This document shows positions 1-5,244 of a stretch of DNA of 5,244 nucleotides, piece by piece. The number at the start of each line of letters is the position of its first letter. The stretch's first letter is position 1. Position numbers and translations under genes: made by a program. This stretch comes from Nitrospinae bacterium CG22_combo_CG10-13_8_21_14_all_47_10. GTDB taxonomy: Bacteria; Nitrospinota; Nitrospinia; Nitrospinales; VA-1. The notes below the pieces were generated by a model that was not told the origin of the DNA, did not search any database, and saw nothing but the letters and a program-made list of their open reading frames with translations. The DNA is taken from contig PCTK01000021.1 in the NCBI GenBank assembly GCA_002786505.1, positions 1-5,244 of the forward strand, in the 5' to 3' direction.

Positions 1-555
1 GAAATAGATCTGTTTCTTTTTGTTCCTGGCATAGGGGGCCATGCCAACGCTGATGATGTTCAAGTTCTGGTCGTGGATGATTTTGGATACCGCCTCAAAG
101 TTCCTGGAAGCTTTATCCATAATGATATCGACCCTGGAGCTTGAGTGAAGGATGCCCATCATATCGATGAATAAGCCCAGCATATCCAGAATGGATATTA
201 TGCCGACTAGCTTGTTACCCTCCAAAACGGGAATAGACCCAATCTTGTTCTTATAAATCAGGAGGGCGGCATCTTCTACATTGGTGCTTGGTTCGACAGT
301 TTGAGGGTTGCGGGTCATGTGACTCGAAACCTTCATTTTCTTCGGGTCGAGAACCGTTATCTCTGAGGAGTTACTGTTATTTGTTATAAACGCTCCGCGG
401 ATATCGCTTTCTGTGATGATGCCCTCCAGCTCATTGCCCTGGGTGACAGGTAAATGGCGAATGGAATTCTTAACCATCAGTTCCTGCGCTTTATAAAGGG
501 TGTCCCCTGATTTAACTGTTATGACCTTGCGGGTCATTATTTCGTCGACGATCAT
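1..555 (-). CDS. CBS-pair plus ACT-like domain protein (AcuB-type), 3' end cut by window
   Basis: The visible 185 residues hold two CBS domains and the beginning of an ACT-like domain. CBS1 (about residues 5-57) starts with IMTRKVITV and has the nucleotide-contact pattern G45-IITES-D51. CBS2 (about 78-132) starts with HMTRNPQTV and has G118-IISIL-D124. From about residue 140 (SSRVDIIMDKASRNFEAVSKII) the sequence has the strand-helix pattern of an ACT domain, but without the usual Pro-Gly after the first strand. CBS pairs generally bind adenine nucleotides and ACT domains bind small ligands such as amino acids; the order CBS-CBS-ACT is that of the AcuB-type family. No signal peptide or membrane segment is seen, so it is probably cytoplasmic. 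The ATG at 555-553 is fixed by an in-frame TAA a few codons upstream, with AGGG five bases before it. About 30-40 residues are probably missing. It is divergent from gltB; its cellular role and ligand are unknown. An acetoin-related role should not be assumed from the family name. Confidence 0.85.
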   Translation of the reverse strand, partial: MIVDEIMTRKVITVKSGDTLYKAQELMVKNSIRHLPVTQGNELEGIITESDIRGAFITNNSNSSEITVLDPKKMKVSSHMTRNPQTVEPSTNVEDAALLIYKNKIGSIPVLEGNKLVGIISILDMLGLFIDMMGILHSSSRVDIIMDKASRNFEAVSKIIHDQNLNIISVGMAPYARNKKKQIYF

Positions 556-560
556 TGTGG

Positions 561-564
561 CCCT
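561..564 (-). promoter_or_regulatory. Weak ribosome binding site of the CBS-ACT gene
   Basis: Read on the minus strand this is AGGG, five bases from the ATG at 555-553. It is a short Shine-Dalgarno match, but it is the only purine-rich stretch at a suitable distance and it supports the chosen start. Confidence 0.45.
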
Positions 565-602
565 GGTTTATTAAGTGGGAGAAAATAAATAATTCCAGTC
601 AG

Positions 603-647
603 GAAATGAAACATTGCCATTATAACGCCAATTTGAGAAATGAAACA
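603..647. repeat. Two perfect copies of an 11-mer, possible operator pair
   Basis: GAAATGAAACA occurs at 603-613 and again at 637-647, in the same orientation and 34 bp apart start to start. The copies bracket the minus-strand TATAAT at 624-619: one lies over the expected -35 region and the other over the expected transcription start of the CBS-ACT gene. Paired, promoter-flanking repeats are typical of binding sites for a transcription factor. The protein that would bind is unknown. The motif is A-rich, so chance is not excluded. Confidence 0.5.
619..647 (-). promoter_or_regulatory. Candidate sigma-70-type promoter of the CBS-ACT gene
   Basis: On the minus strand a perfect TATAAT lies at 624-619. 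At a spacing of 17 bp the -35 position (647-642) reads TGTTTC, a poor match to TTGACA that coincides with one copy of the 11-mer repeat. Transcription would start near 612, leaving a leader of nearly 60 nt before the ATG. A good -10 with a poor -35 overlapped by a repeat fits a promoter that needs an activator, but this is inference. Confidence 0.45.
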
Positions 648-693
648 GTTAATAAACTTCTATTTCTAAAAAGGCCGGAACATTTTTGTTTTT

Positions 694-720
694 GTAGCGA
701 GTGTTAATAAAAACTGCTAC
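694..720. other. Bulged inverted repeat (8-bp stem, 10-nt loop)
   Basis: GTAGC-g-AGT at 694-702 pairs with ACT-GCTAC at 713-720, with one unpaired G at 699 and an A/T-rich loop at 703-712. There is no following T run on the plus strand, so it does not look like an intrinsic terminator. It may be an imperfect operator dyad or an incidental hairpin. Confidence 0.35.
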
Positions 721-734
721 CATTCGGTCTACTT

Positions 735-746
735 CCATTATAATGG
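735..746. promoter_or_regulatory. Perfect 12-bp palindrome containing TATAAT on both strands
   Basis: CCATTATAATGG is its own reverse complement. It contains TATAAT at 739-744 on the plus strand and the same hexamer at 742-737 on the minus strand. No convincing -35 box stands at 16-18 bp on either side, so it may be a protein-binding palindrome rather than a pair of back-to-back -10 elements. The minus-strand promoter at 624-619 also reads TTATAATGG, so the two sites share part of their sequence. Confidence 0.35.
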
Positions 747-750
747 TGCG

Positions 751-880
751 AAAACCCTCCCCCGCATTCGGAACGGATTGAACGGCCTGTGGCCCTTTCT
801 GCATTTGAAAACTTCCGGGTTCCTGGCCGCTTCCGGCTCCTTGTAGTGCGACAAGTAGTGCGACAATTGCGGGGGGTTTA
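751..880. other. G+C-rich island with several short direct repeats
   Basis: By hand count this 130-bp stretch is about 56% G+C, against about 31-32% for 130-bp stretches on either side (601-730 and 881-1010). It contains repeated short words: GAACGG at 771-776 and 780-785, CTTCCGG at 812-818 and 830-836, and the tandem 12-mer at 843-866. GGCC-TGT-GGCC at 784-794 could form a small hairpin. No start-initiated reading frame of useful length covers it. It could be a decayed gene or element remnant, an interspersed repeat or a regulatory block; the sequence does not decide. Confidence 0.5.
843..866. repeat. Perfect tandem duplication of a 12-mer
   Basis: GTAGTGCGACAA at 843-854 is followed directly by an identical copy at 855-866. 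Each copy, taken with the two bases TT before the first one, has a partial dyad: TTGT and ACAA frame 841-854. It lies about 180-205 bp upstream of the transcription start predicted for the sigma-54 promoter, within the range used by enhancer-binding activators. It could also be a simple replication-slippage duplication. Confidence 0.6.
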
Positions 881-918
881 TTTACAACCTATCATGGTCT
901 TTCAGGATTTGATGGTAT

Positions 919-957
919 ATTGTGTCAAGTTTGTATAAAAATTACCCTTGATTGTGT
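919..957. repeat. Direct repeat ATTGTGT with an enclosed TCAAG/CTTGA dyad
   Basis: ATTGTGT occurs at 919-925 and 951-957, 32 bp apart, about three helical turns. Overlapping the first copy and running up to the second is an inverted pair, TCAAG at 925-929 and CTTGA at 947-951. The arrangement lies about 90-130 bp upstream of the transcription start predicted for the sigma-54 promoter, where activator sites are often found. The words are short and A/T-rich, so this is only a candidate. Confidence 0.25.
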
Positions 958-1002
958 AGATTATCTAGTCTATTTTTTCAGGTAGGTCATTTAAGCCTCC
1001 AA

Positions 1003-1015
1003 AATCAATAGATTC
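1003..1015 (+). promoter_or_regulatory. IHF-like site upstream of the -24/-12 promoter
   Basis: AATCAA-N4-TTC matches the IHF consensus WATCAA-N4-TTR at all but the last defined base. IHF sites often help bend DNA between enhancer and sigma-54 promoter. The consensus is weakly specific in A/T-rich DNA, and this site lies unusually close to the -24 element, so confidence is low. Confidence 0.2.
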
Positions 1016-1020
1016 CTTAC

Positions 1021-1036
1021 AGGCACGAATTTTGCT
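1021..1036 (+). promoter_or_regulatory. Sigma-54 (-24/-12) promoter candidate for gltB
   Basis: AGGCACG-N4-TTGCT matches the RpoN consensus TGGCACG-N4-TTGCW at every defined base except the first. The invariant GG (1022-1023) and GC (1034-1035) are exactly 12 bp apart, as required. Three of the four defined bases just upstream also fit the extended consensus. Transcription would begin near A1047, giving a leader of about 87 nt. RpoN control with an NtrC-type activator is known for nitrogen-assimilation genes in many bacteria, which suits glutamate synthase. The activator site is not identified. Confidence 0.6.
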
Positions 1037-1069
1037 TTGTTTCGACATTCTGCATTGAAAACCTTTGAG

Positions 1070-1098
1070 TTTTCGATGCTTTTAAATTCGGATATAAT
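1070..1098 (+). promoter_or_regulatory. Candidate sigma-70-type promoter of gltB
   Basis: A perfect TATAAT stands at 1093-1098, about 35 bp before the gltB ATG. The upstream partner is weak: TTTCGA at 1071-1076 with a 16-bp spacer, or TTTTCG at 1070-1075 with 17 bp. Transcription would start near 1105 and leave a leader of about 30 nt. It may act as a second promoter beside the sigma-54 one, or be a chance match in A/T-rich DNA. Confidence 0.4.
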
Positions 1099-1120
1099 TA
1101 GAACCCTTTTTAAATTCAAT

Positions 1121-1123
1121 GAG
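1121..1123 (+). promoter_or_regulatory. Very weak ribosome binding site of gltB
   Basis: Only GAG, ten bases before the ATG, resembles a Shine-Dalgarno core; the rest of the leader is A/T-rich and probably unstructured. The gltB start is therefore supported by the protein alignment and the stop codon before it, not by the RBS. Confidence 0.25.
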
Positions 1124-1133
1124 TTAATAAATT

Positions 1134-4100
1134 ATGCACGCATTTCCAAAAAAACAGGGACTCTACGATCCCGCCTTCGAGAAAGATAGTTGTGGGGTGG
1201 GGTTTGTCATGAATATGAAGGGGGAGAAGTCCCATGAAATTATTACTCAAGGATTAGAAATCCTCAAAAAGCTTGAACATCGCGGGGCTTGCGGTTCTGA
1301 CGCGGCTTCTGGTGATGGTGCCGGGATTCTCATCCAGATTCCCCATCAGTTTTTTCAAGAGCATTGCGAAAAGGCAGGGATTGACCTCCCTGAGGCTGGC
1401 CGTTACGCGGTGGGTAATATATTCCTCCCCACTGGCAAGGACACTAAACAGGGCCAGGAAATCATGGAGCGTGCGGTTGTGACAGAAGGTCTGAAGCTTC
1501 TAGGCTGGCGTGATGTTCCGGTTGACAATACAGCGATCGGCAAGAGGGCCCGTTCTGTCGAGCCGGTGATCAAGCAACTTTTTGTCGGAGCCGGGCCGGA
1601 TGTTCCAGACCAACTGGCTTTTGAGAGGAGGCTTTATTGTGTTCGCAAGCGCTCTGGTTGGGGAGTACGCCGGGCTGGGCTCAACGAGAACAACGAAAAT
1701 TATTATACCTGTAGCCTTTCCAGCAAAACCCTGATTTACAAGGGCCAACTGATGGCTCCGCAACTGGAGGACTATTATCTGGATCTCAAAGACCCGAAAA
1801 TGGTTTCCGCGTTGGCATTAGCTCATTCCCGCTACAGTACCAATACCTTCCCTTCCTGGGGCCGGGCGCAACCTTTTCGTTACATCGCGCACAACGGCGA
1901 GATCAATACGGTTCGGGGAAACAAGAACTGGATGAGTGCCCGGGAGTCGATGTTTGAATCCCCGTTATTTGAAAATATTAATATGATCCTTCCCGTTATT
2001 GCCCCGGGTGGTAGTGATTCGGCGGATTTCGATCAGGCTTTGGAACTATTGTTCCTGACGGGTCGGTCTCTTCCGCACGCCATGATGATGATGATTCCTG
2101 AACCCTGGAGCGGCCACGAAACCATGGATGACGATAAACGTGGATTCTATGAGTTTCATGCTTCCATGATGGAACCCTGGGATGGCCCGGCCTCCATCGC
2201 TTTCACTGATGGGGAAACCTGCGGTGCGGTGCTGGACCGAAATGGCTTGCGTCCCTCACGCTATTATGTGACCAAAGATGGCTTGGTTATTATGGCCTCG
2301 GAAGTAGGGGTCCTCCCGATTGATGAAGCCAATATCGAATATAAAGGACGTTTGCAACCGGGGAAAATGTTTCTCGTCGATATCAAAGAAGGCCGCATCA
2401 TTTCAGACGAGGAAATAAAGGCGAAAATTGCGACTCAAAAACCTTATGCAAAATGGGTCAAGGAGAATCAGGTCAATCTCAAAAACTTGCCCGCGACGGG
2501 ATTTCAGTTCAAGCTTGATCGTGAAACGGTTTTGAACCGGCAGGTGACTTTTGGTTATTCCGTTGAAGATCTGAAATTTGTCATGGCGCCTATGGCGGGC
2601 AAGGCCACAGAAGCAACAGGCTCTATGGGCAACGACACTCCTCTGGCAATTTTGTCGCAAAAACCGCAACTCCTTTTTAATTATTTTAAGCAGTTGTTTG
2701 CGCAGGTGACCAACCCGGCCATCGACTCGATACGCGAGGAACTGGTTATGTCCATGGAGGTGACCCTTGGAAAAGAGAGGAATCTTTTAGATGAGTCTCC
2801 AGAACATTGCCGCAAACTGAAAGTTGAGCACCCCATTCTCACGGGCCAGGAAATGGAAAAGATTCGCGGGCTGGACCAGACTGACCTGAAAACAGCGGTA
2901 CTGCCAATGCTTTTTCCTGCATCCGAGGGGGTGGCTGGAATGGAAAAGGCACTCGATAAATTATGTCAGCAGGCCTCTCAGGCAGTGGAGGAGGGGGCCA
3001 CAATACTTATTCTTTCTGACAAGGGCGTGGATGAGAATCATGTTCCTATTCCCAGCTTGCTGGCAACAGCGGGCGTGCATCATCATCTCCTGCGGGAACG
3101 AACACGCACACGGGTGGGGCTGGTGGTCGAGACCGGTGAGGCTCGTGAAATGATGCATTTTGCTTTGTTGATCGGTTATGGGGCCGGGGCAATCTATCCT
3201 TACCTGGCTTATGAAACCGTGGTGGAAATTGCAGAAGAAGGTGTGTTGCTGGAAAAGCTTGATGGGGAAACCGCGATTTCTAATTTTATAAAAGCAACAC
3301 GAAAAGGACTTTTAAAAATTACCGCGAAGATGGGGATATCCACCATCCAGAGTTATCGCGGGGCGCAGGTGTTTGAAGTGGTTGGGTTGAGTGAAAAAGT
3401 GGTTGATCGTTATTTTTCTGGGACACCTTCCCGCATTAGTGGTGCCGGGTTGGATGTGTTGGCTAAGGAAGCTCTGGCTCGCCATAAAAAAGGATTCGGC
3501 AAAGAAGTCGCATCAGCTCTTGAGTTGGGAGGCCACTATCATTGGCGTCGTGGCGAGGAGAAGCACATGCTCAATCCGAATGCTATCGGACTTCTGCAAC
3601 ACGCGACTCGCTCGAACGATTACTCAATATTTAAAAAGTTCTCCCGACATTCGGATAATGAAAGTACGCGTCAGTGTACTTTGCGCGGGTTGTTTAATTT
3701 TAAAACGTCAAATCCTGTTCCTATTGAGAATGTTGAACCGTTGGAAGAAATCACCCGGCGTTTCTGCACCGGTGCCATGTCCATTGGTTCTATTTCCCGG
3801 GAAGCACACGAAACGCTGGCAATCGCCATGAACCGTTTGGGGGGGAGAAGCAATACGGGGGAAGGCGGAGAAGATGGCATCCGCAATACGCCTGACGCGA
3901 ATGGGGATTCCCGCCGTAGCAAGATCAAGCAGGTGGCTTCCGGGCGGTTTGGGGTGAACAGCTATTACCTGTCCAATGCCGATGAAATACAGATCAAAAT
4001 CGCTCAGGGAGCCAAGCCCGGAGAGGGCGGACAACTGCCGGGACATAAGGTTAGTGAGTACATCGCCAAGATCCGGCATTCCACGCCGGGTGTAGGTTTG

Positions 4101-5244
4101 ATTTCTCCTCCTCCCCATCATGACATTTACTCCATCGAAGATCTGCAACAGTTGATTTTTGATTTGCACAATGCAAATCCTGAGGCAAAGGTCAGTGTCA
4201 AACTGGTTGCCGAGGCGGGAGTAGGAACCATCGCCGCAGGGGGTTCAAAAGCGCACGCGGAAGGAGTGCTGATTGCCGGTCATGATGGTGGTACTGGGGC
4301 TTCACCACAAACATCCATCAAACACGCAGGATTGCCTTGGGAACTGGGGCTTTCCGAAGCTCAGCAGATTCTTGTACTCAACGATTTACGTGGGCGGATT
4401 CGTGTTCAGGTGGATGGCCAGCTTAAAACAGGGCGCGATGTGGTGATTGGTGGAATTCTGGGAGCCGATGAATTTGGTTTCTCGACCACGGCGTTGGTGA
4501 CGATGGGGTGCATCATGATGCGCAAATGTCATCTCAATACCTGCTCGGTCGGTATTGCCACTCAGGACCCATTCCTTCGCAAGAAGTTTGCTGGCAAGGC
4601 CGATTATGTGGTCAACTTCTTCAAGTTTATCGCACAAGAGGTTCGGGAGATCATGGCTGAGTTGGGCATACGCAAATTTGATGATTTGATCGGCCGGGTA
4701 GATCTTCTTGAGGCGGGTTACGCGGTTGAGCATTGGAAAGCCCATGGGCTGGATGTCAGCCGAATTCTTTACAAACCAAATGTGGACGCAAAAGTCGCGA
4801 TACGCAATGTCTGTACTCAGGATTTGAGTGGCGACCTGGATAACGCATTAGATCACCGCCTGATAAGAATGAGTGAGTTGGCGCTGGAGAAGCAACAAAA
4901 AGTGGTGGGTGACATTTCCATTATCAATACAGATCGGGCAACGGGCGCTATGCTCAGTTGCAAAATTTCAAAAAAATATGGCGAGGAGGGGCTCCCTGAC
5001 GAGACCATTCGGTTCAACTTCAAAGGTTCTGCGGGCCAGAGTTTTGGCGCGTTCCTGGCGCCGGGGGTAACTTTTGACCTGGCGGGAGATGCCAATGACT
5101 ATGTTGGAAAAGGCCTGTCGGGCGGGAAGATCATTATTTATCCGCCAAAGGAGTCGACCCTCGTTCCGGAAGAAAATATTTTGATTGGCAATACTGTTCT
5201 CTATGGAGCGGTCTCAGGCAAAGCTTTTTTTAGAGGGATTGGCG
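1134..5244 (+). CDS. gltB: Glutamate synthase large (alpha) subunit, NAD(P)H type, 3' end cut by window
   Basis: GltB hydrolyses glutamine and passes the ammonia through an internal channel to 2-oxoglutarate, making glutamate on FMN in the cytoplasm. The 1370 visible residues are in one frame without interruption. The glutaminase domain (about 20-425) has Cys20 in DSCGVGF, the N-terminal nucleophile after loss of a 19-residue propeptide, plus HRGACG near 50, R233-YSTNTFP, N254-GEINT and GSDS at 293-296. The central domain (about 465-770) has GSMGNDTP at 496 and FAQVTNP at 522. The FMN/synthase domain (about 820-1200) has GAMSIGSIS at 880, SNTGEGGE at 906, GAKPGEGGQLPG and GHDGGTGASP at 1049. 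C1126, C1132 and C1137 form the C-x5-C-x4-C set for the 3Fe-4S cluster. The glycine-rich C-terminal domain begins near 1255, with GDANDYVGKGLSGG at 1318. An in-frame TAA at 1128-1130 fixes the start. The ferredoxin loop is missing, so a GltD partner is expected. About 130-150 residues lie beyond the window. Confidence 0.97.
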   Translation, partial: MHAFPKKQGLYDPAFEKDSCGVGFVMNMKGEKSHEIITQGLEILKKLEHRGACGSDAASGDGAGILIQIPHQFFQEHCEKAGIDLPEAGRYAVGNIFLPTGKDTKQGQEIMERAVVTEGLKLLGWRDVPVDNTAIGKRARSVEPVIKQLFVGAGPDVPDQLAFERRLYCVRKRSGWGVRRAGLNENNENYYTCSLSSKTLIYKGQLMAPQLEDYYLDLKDPKMVSALALAHSRYSTNTFPSWGRAQPFRYIAHNGEINTVRGNKNWMSARESMFESPLFENINMILPVIAPGGSDSADFDQALELLFLTGRSLPHAMMMMIPEPWSGHETMDDDKRGFYEFHASMMEPWDGPASIAFTDGETCGAVLDRNGLRPSRYYVTKDGLVIMASEVGVLPIDEANIEYKGRLQPGKMFLVDIKEGRIISDEEIKAKIATQKPYAKWVKENQVNLKNLPATGFQFKLDRETVLNRQVTFGYSVEDLKFVMAPMAGKATEATGSMGNDTPLAILSQKPQLLFNYFKQLFAQVTNPAIDSIREELVMSMEVTLGKERNLLDESPEHCRKLKVEHPILTGQEMEKIRGLDQTDLKTAVLPMLFPASEGVAGMEKALDKLCQQASQAVEEGATILILSDKGVDENHVPIPSLLATAGVHHHLLRERTRTRVGLVVETGEAREMMHFALLIGYGAGAIYPYLAYETVVEIAEEGVLLEKLDGETAISNFIKATRKGLLKITAKMGISTIQSYRGAQVFEVVGLSEKVVDRYFSGTPSRISGAGLDVLAKEALARHKKGFGKEVASALELGGHYHWRRGEEKHMLNPNAIGLLQHATRSNDYSIFKKFSRHSDNESTRQCTLRGLFNFKTSNPVPIENVEPLEEITRRFCTGAMSIGSISREAHETLAIAMNRLGGRSNTGEGGEDGIRNTPDANGDSRRSKIKQVASGRFGVNSYYLSNADEIQIKIAQGAKPGEGGQLPGHKVSEYIAKIRHSTPGVGLISPPPHHDIYSIEDLQQLIFDLHNANPEAKVSVKLVAEAGVGTIAAGGSKAHAEGVLIAGHDGGTGASPQTSIKHAGLPWELGLSEAQQILVLNDLRGRIRVQVDGQLKTGRDVVIGGILGADEFGFSTTALVTMGCIMMRKCHLNTCSVGIATQDPFLRKKFAGKADYVVNFFKFIAQEVREIMAELGIRKFDDLIGRVDLLEAGYAVEHWKAHGLDVSRILYKPNVDAKVAIRNVCTQDLSGDLDNALDHRLIRMSELALEKQQKVVGDISIINTDRATGAMLSCKISKKYGEEGLPDETIRFNFKGSAGQSFGAFLAPGVTFDLAGDANDYVGKGLSGGKIIIYPPKESTLVPEENILIGNTVLYGAVSGKAFFRGIG

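Noticed and set aside
784..794. GGCC-TGT-GGCC as an intrinsic terminator
   Set aside because: The stem is only 4 bp, the T run after it is short and interrupted, and a terminator between two divergent starts has no gene to serve.
790..803. Second sigma-54-like site TGGCCC...TGCA
   Set aside because: The distance between GG and GC is 10 bp instead of the required 12, and it lies far upstream of gltB.
735..880. Minus-strand open stretch reading LSHYLSHYKEPEAARN through the G+C-rich island
   Set aside because: It has no ATG start before the repeated part, a stop codon lies just upstream, and it ends after about 45 codons. The doubled LSHY only reflects the tandem 12-mer.
1119..1127. Mini-ORF ATG-AGT-TAA just before gltB
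   Set aside because: A two-codon frame with no ribosome binding site in A/T-rich DNA is expected by chance. Nothing supports a role as an upstream attenuator.
556..1133. tRNA, CRISPR array, riboswitch or insertion sequence in the intergenic region
   Set aside because: No cloverleaf, no regularly spaced repeat-spacer series, no recognisable aptamer core and no terminal inverted repeats with a transposase were seen.
3391..3831. Plus-strand 146-codon open frame
   Set aside because: It lies entirely inside gltB in another frame. The gltB frame here encodes conserved glutamate synthase sequence, and the alternative product resembles no family I recognise.
3671..4169. Two overlapping minus-strand open frames of 85 and 153 codons
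   Set aside because: Both are antisense to the conserved FMN domain of gltB, lack family signatures and are best explained as shadows of that coding sequence. The other short frames within 1273-5095 were rejected for the same reason.

Overview
The window is an ordinary piece of bacterial chromosome. It carries two divergent protein genes, both cut by the window edges, separated by a 578-bp non-coding region that holds most of the unexplained structure. The genes are bacterial in form: one compact regulator-like protein and a long, uninterrupted glutamate synthase reading frame. No taxon can be fixed from the sequence. The style would suit a Gram-negative lineage outside the enterics, such as a Nitrospinota- or deltaproteobacteria-like organism, but that is a weak guess.

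Layout. On the minus strand, positions 1-555 encode the first 185 residues of a protein with two CBS domains followed by the start of an ACT-like domain, the architecture of the AcuB-type family. Positions 556-1133 are non-coding. Near the CBS gene they hold a TATAAT-type promoter bracketed by two perfect copies of an 11-mer. In the middle are a bulged hairpin, a perfect 12-bp palindrome and a G+C-rich island with a perfect tandem 12-mer. Near the right-hand gene they hold a very good -24/-12 (sigma-54) promoter match at 1021-1036 and a TATAAT box at 1093-1098. On the plus strand, positions 1134-5244 encode the first 1370 residues of the large (alpha) subunit of glutamate synthase, GltB, which runs off the right edge.

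Function. GltB takes ammonia from glutamine and channels it to 2-oxoglutarate to make glutamate, the second half of the GS-GOGAT nitrogen assimilation route. The cysteine nucleophile, FMN-domain signatures, three cluster cysteines and the glycine-rich C-terminal domain are all intact as far as the window goes. The ferredoxin-type loop is absent, so the enzyme should be the NAD(P)H type that works with a GltD beta subunit, probably encoded beyond the window. The sigma-54 promoter match would fit nitrogen control of gltB. The CBS-ACT protein could sense adenine nucleotides and a small ligand such as an amino acid, but a link to nitrogen metabolism is only suggested by its divergent position.

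I found no exotic system, mobile element, RNA gene or CRISPR array. The observations most worth checking are the sigma-54 promoter, the repeat pair around the CBS promoter and the compositional island in the intergenic region.
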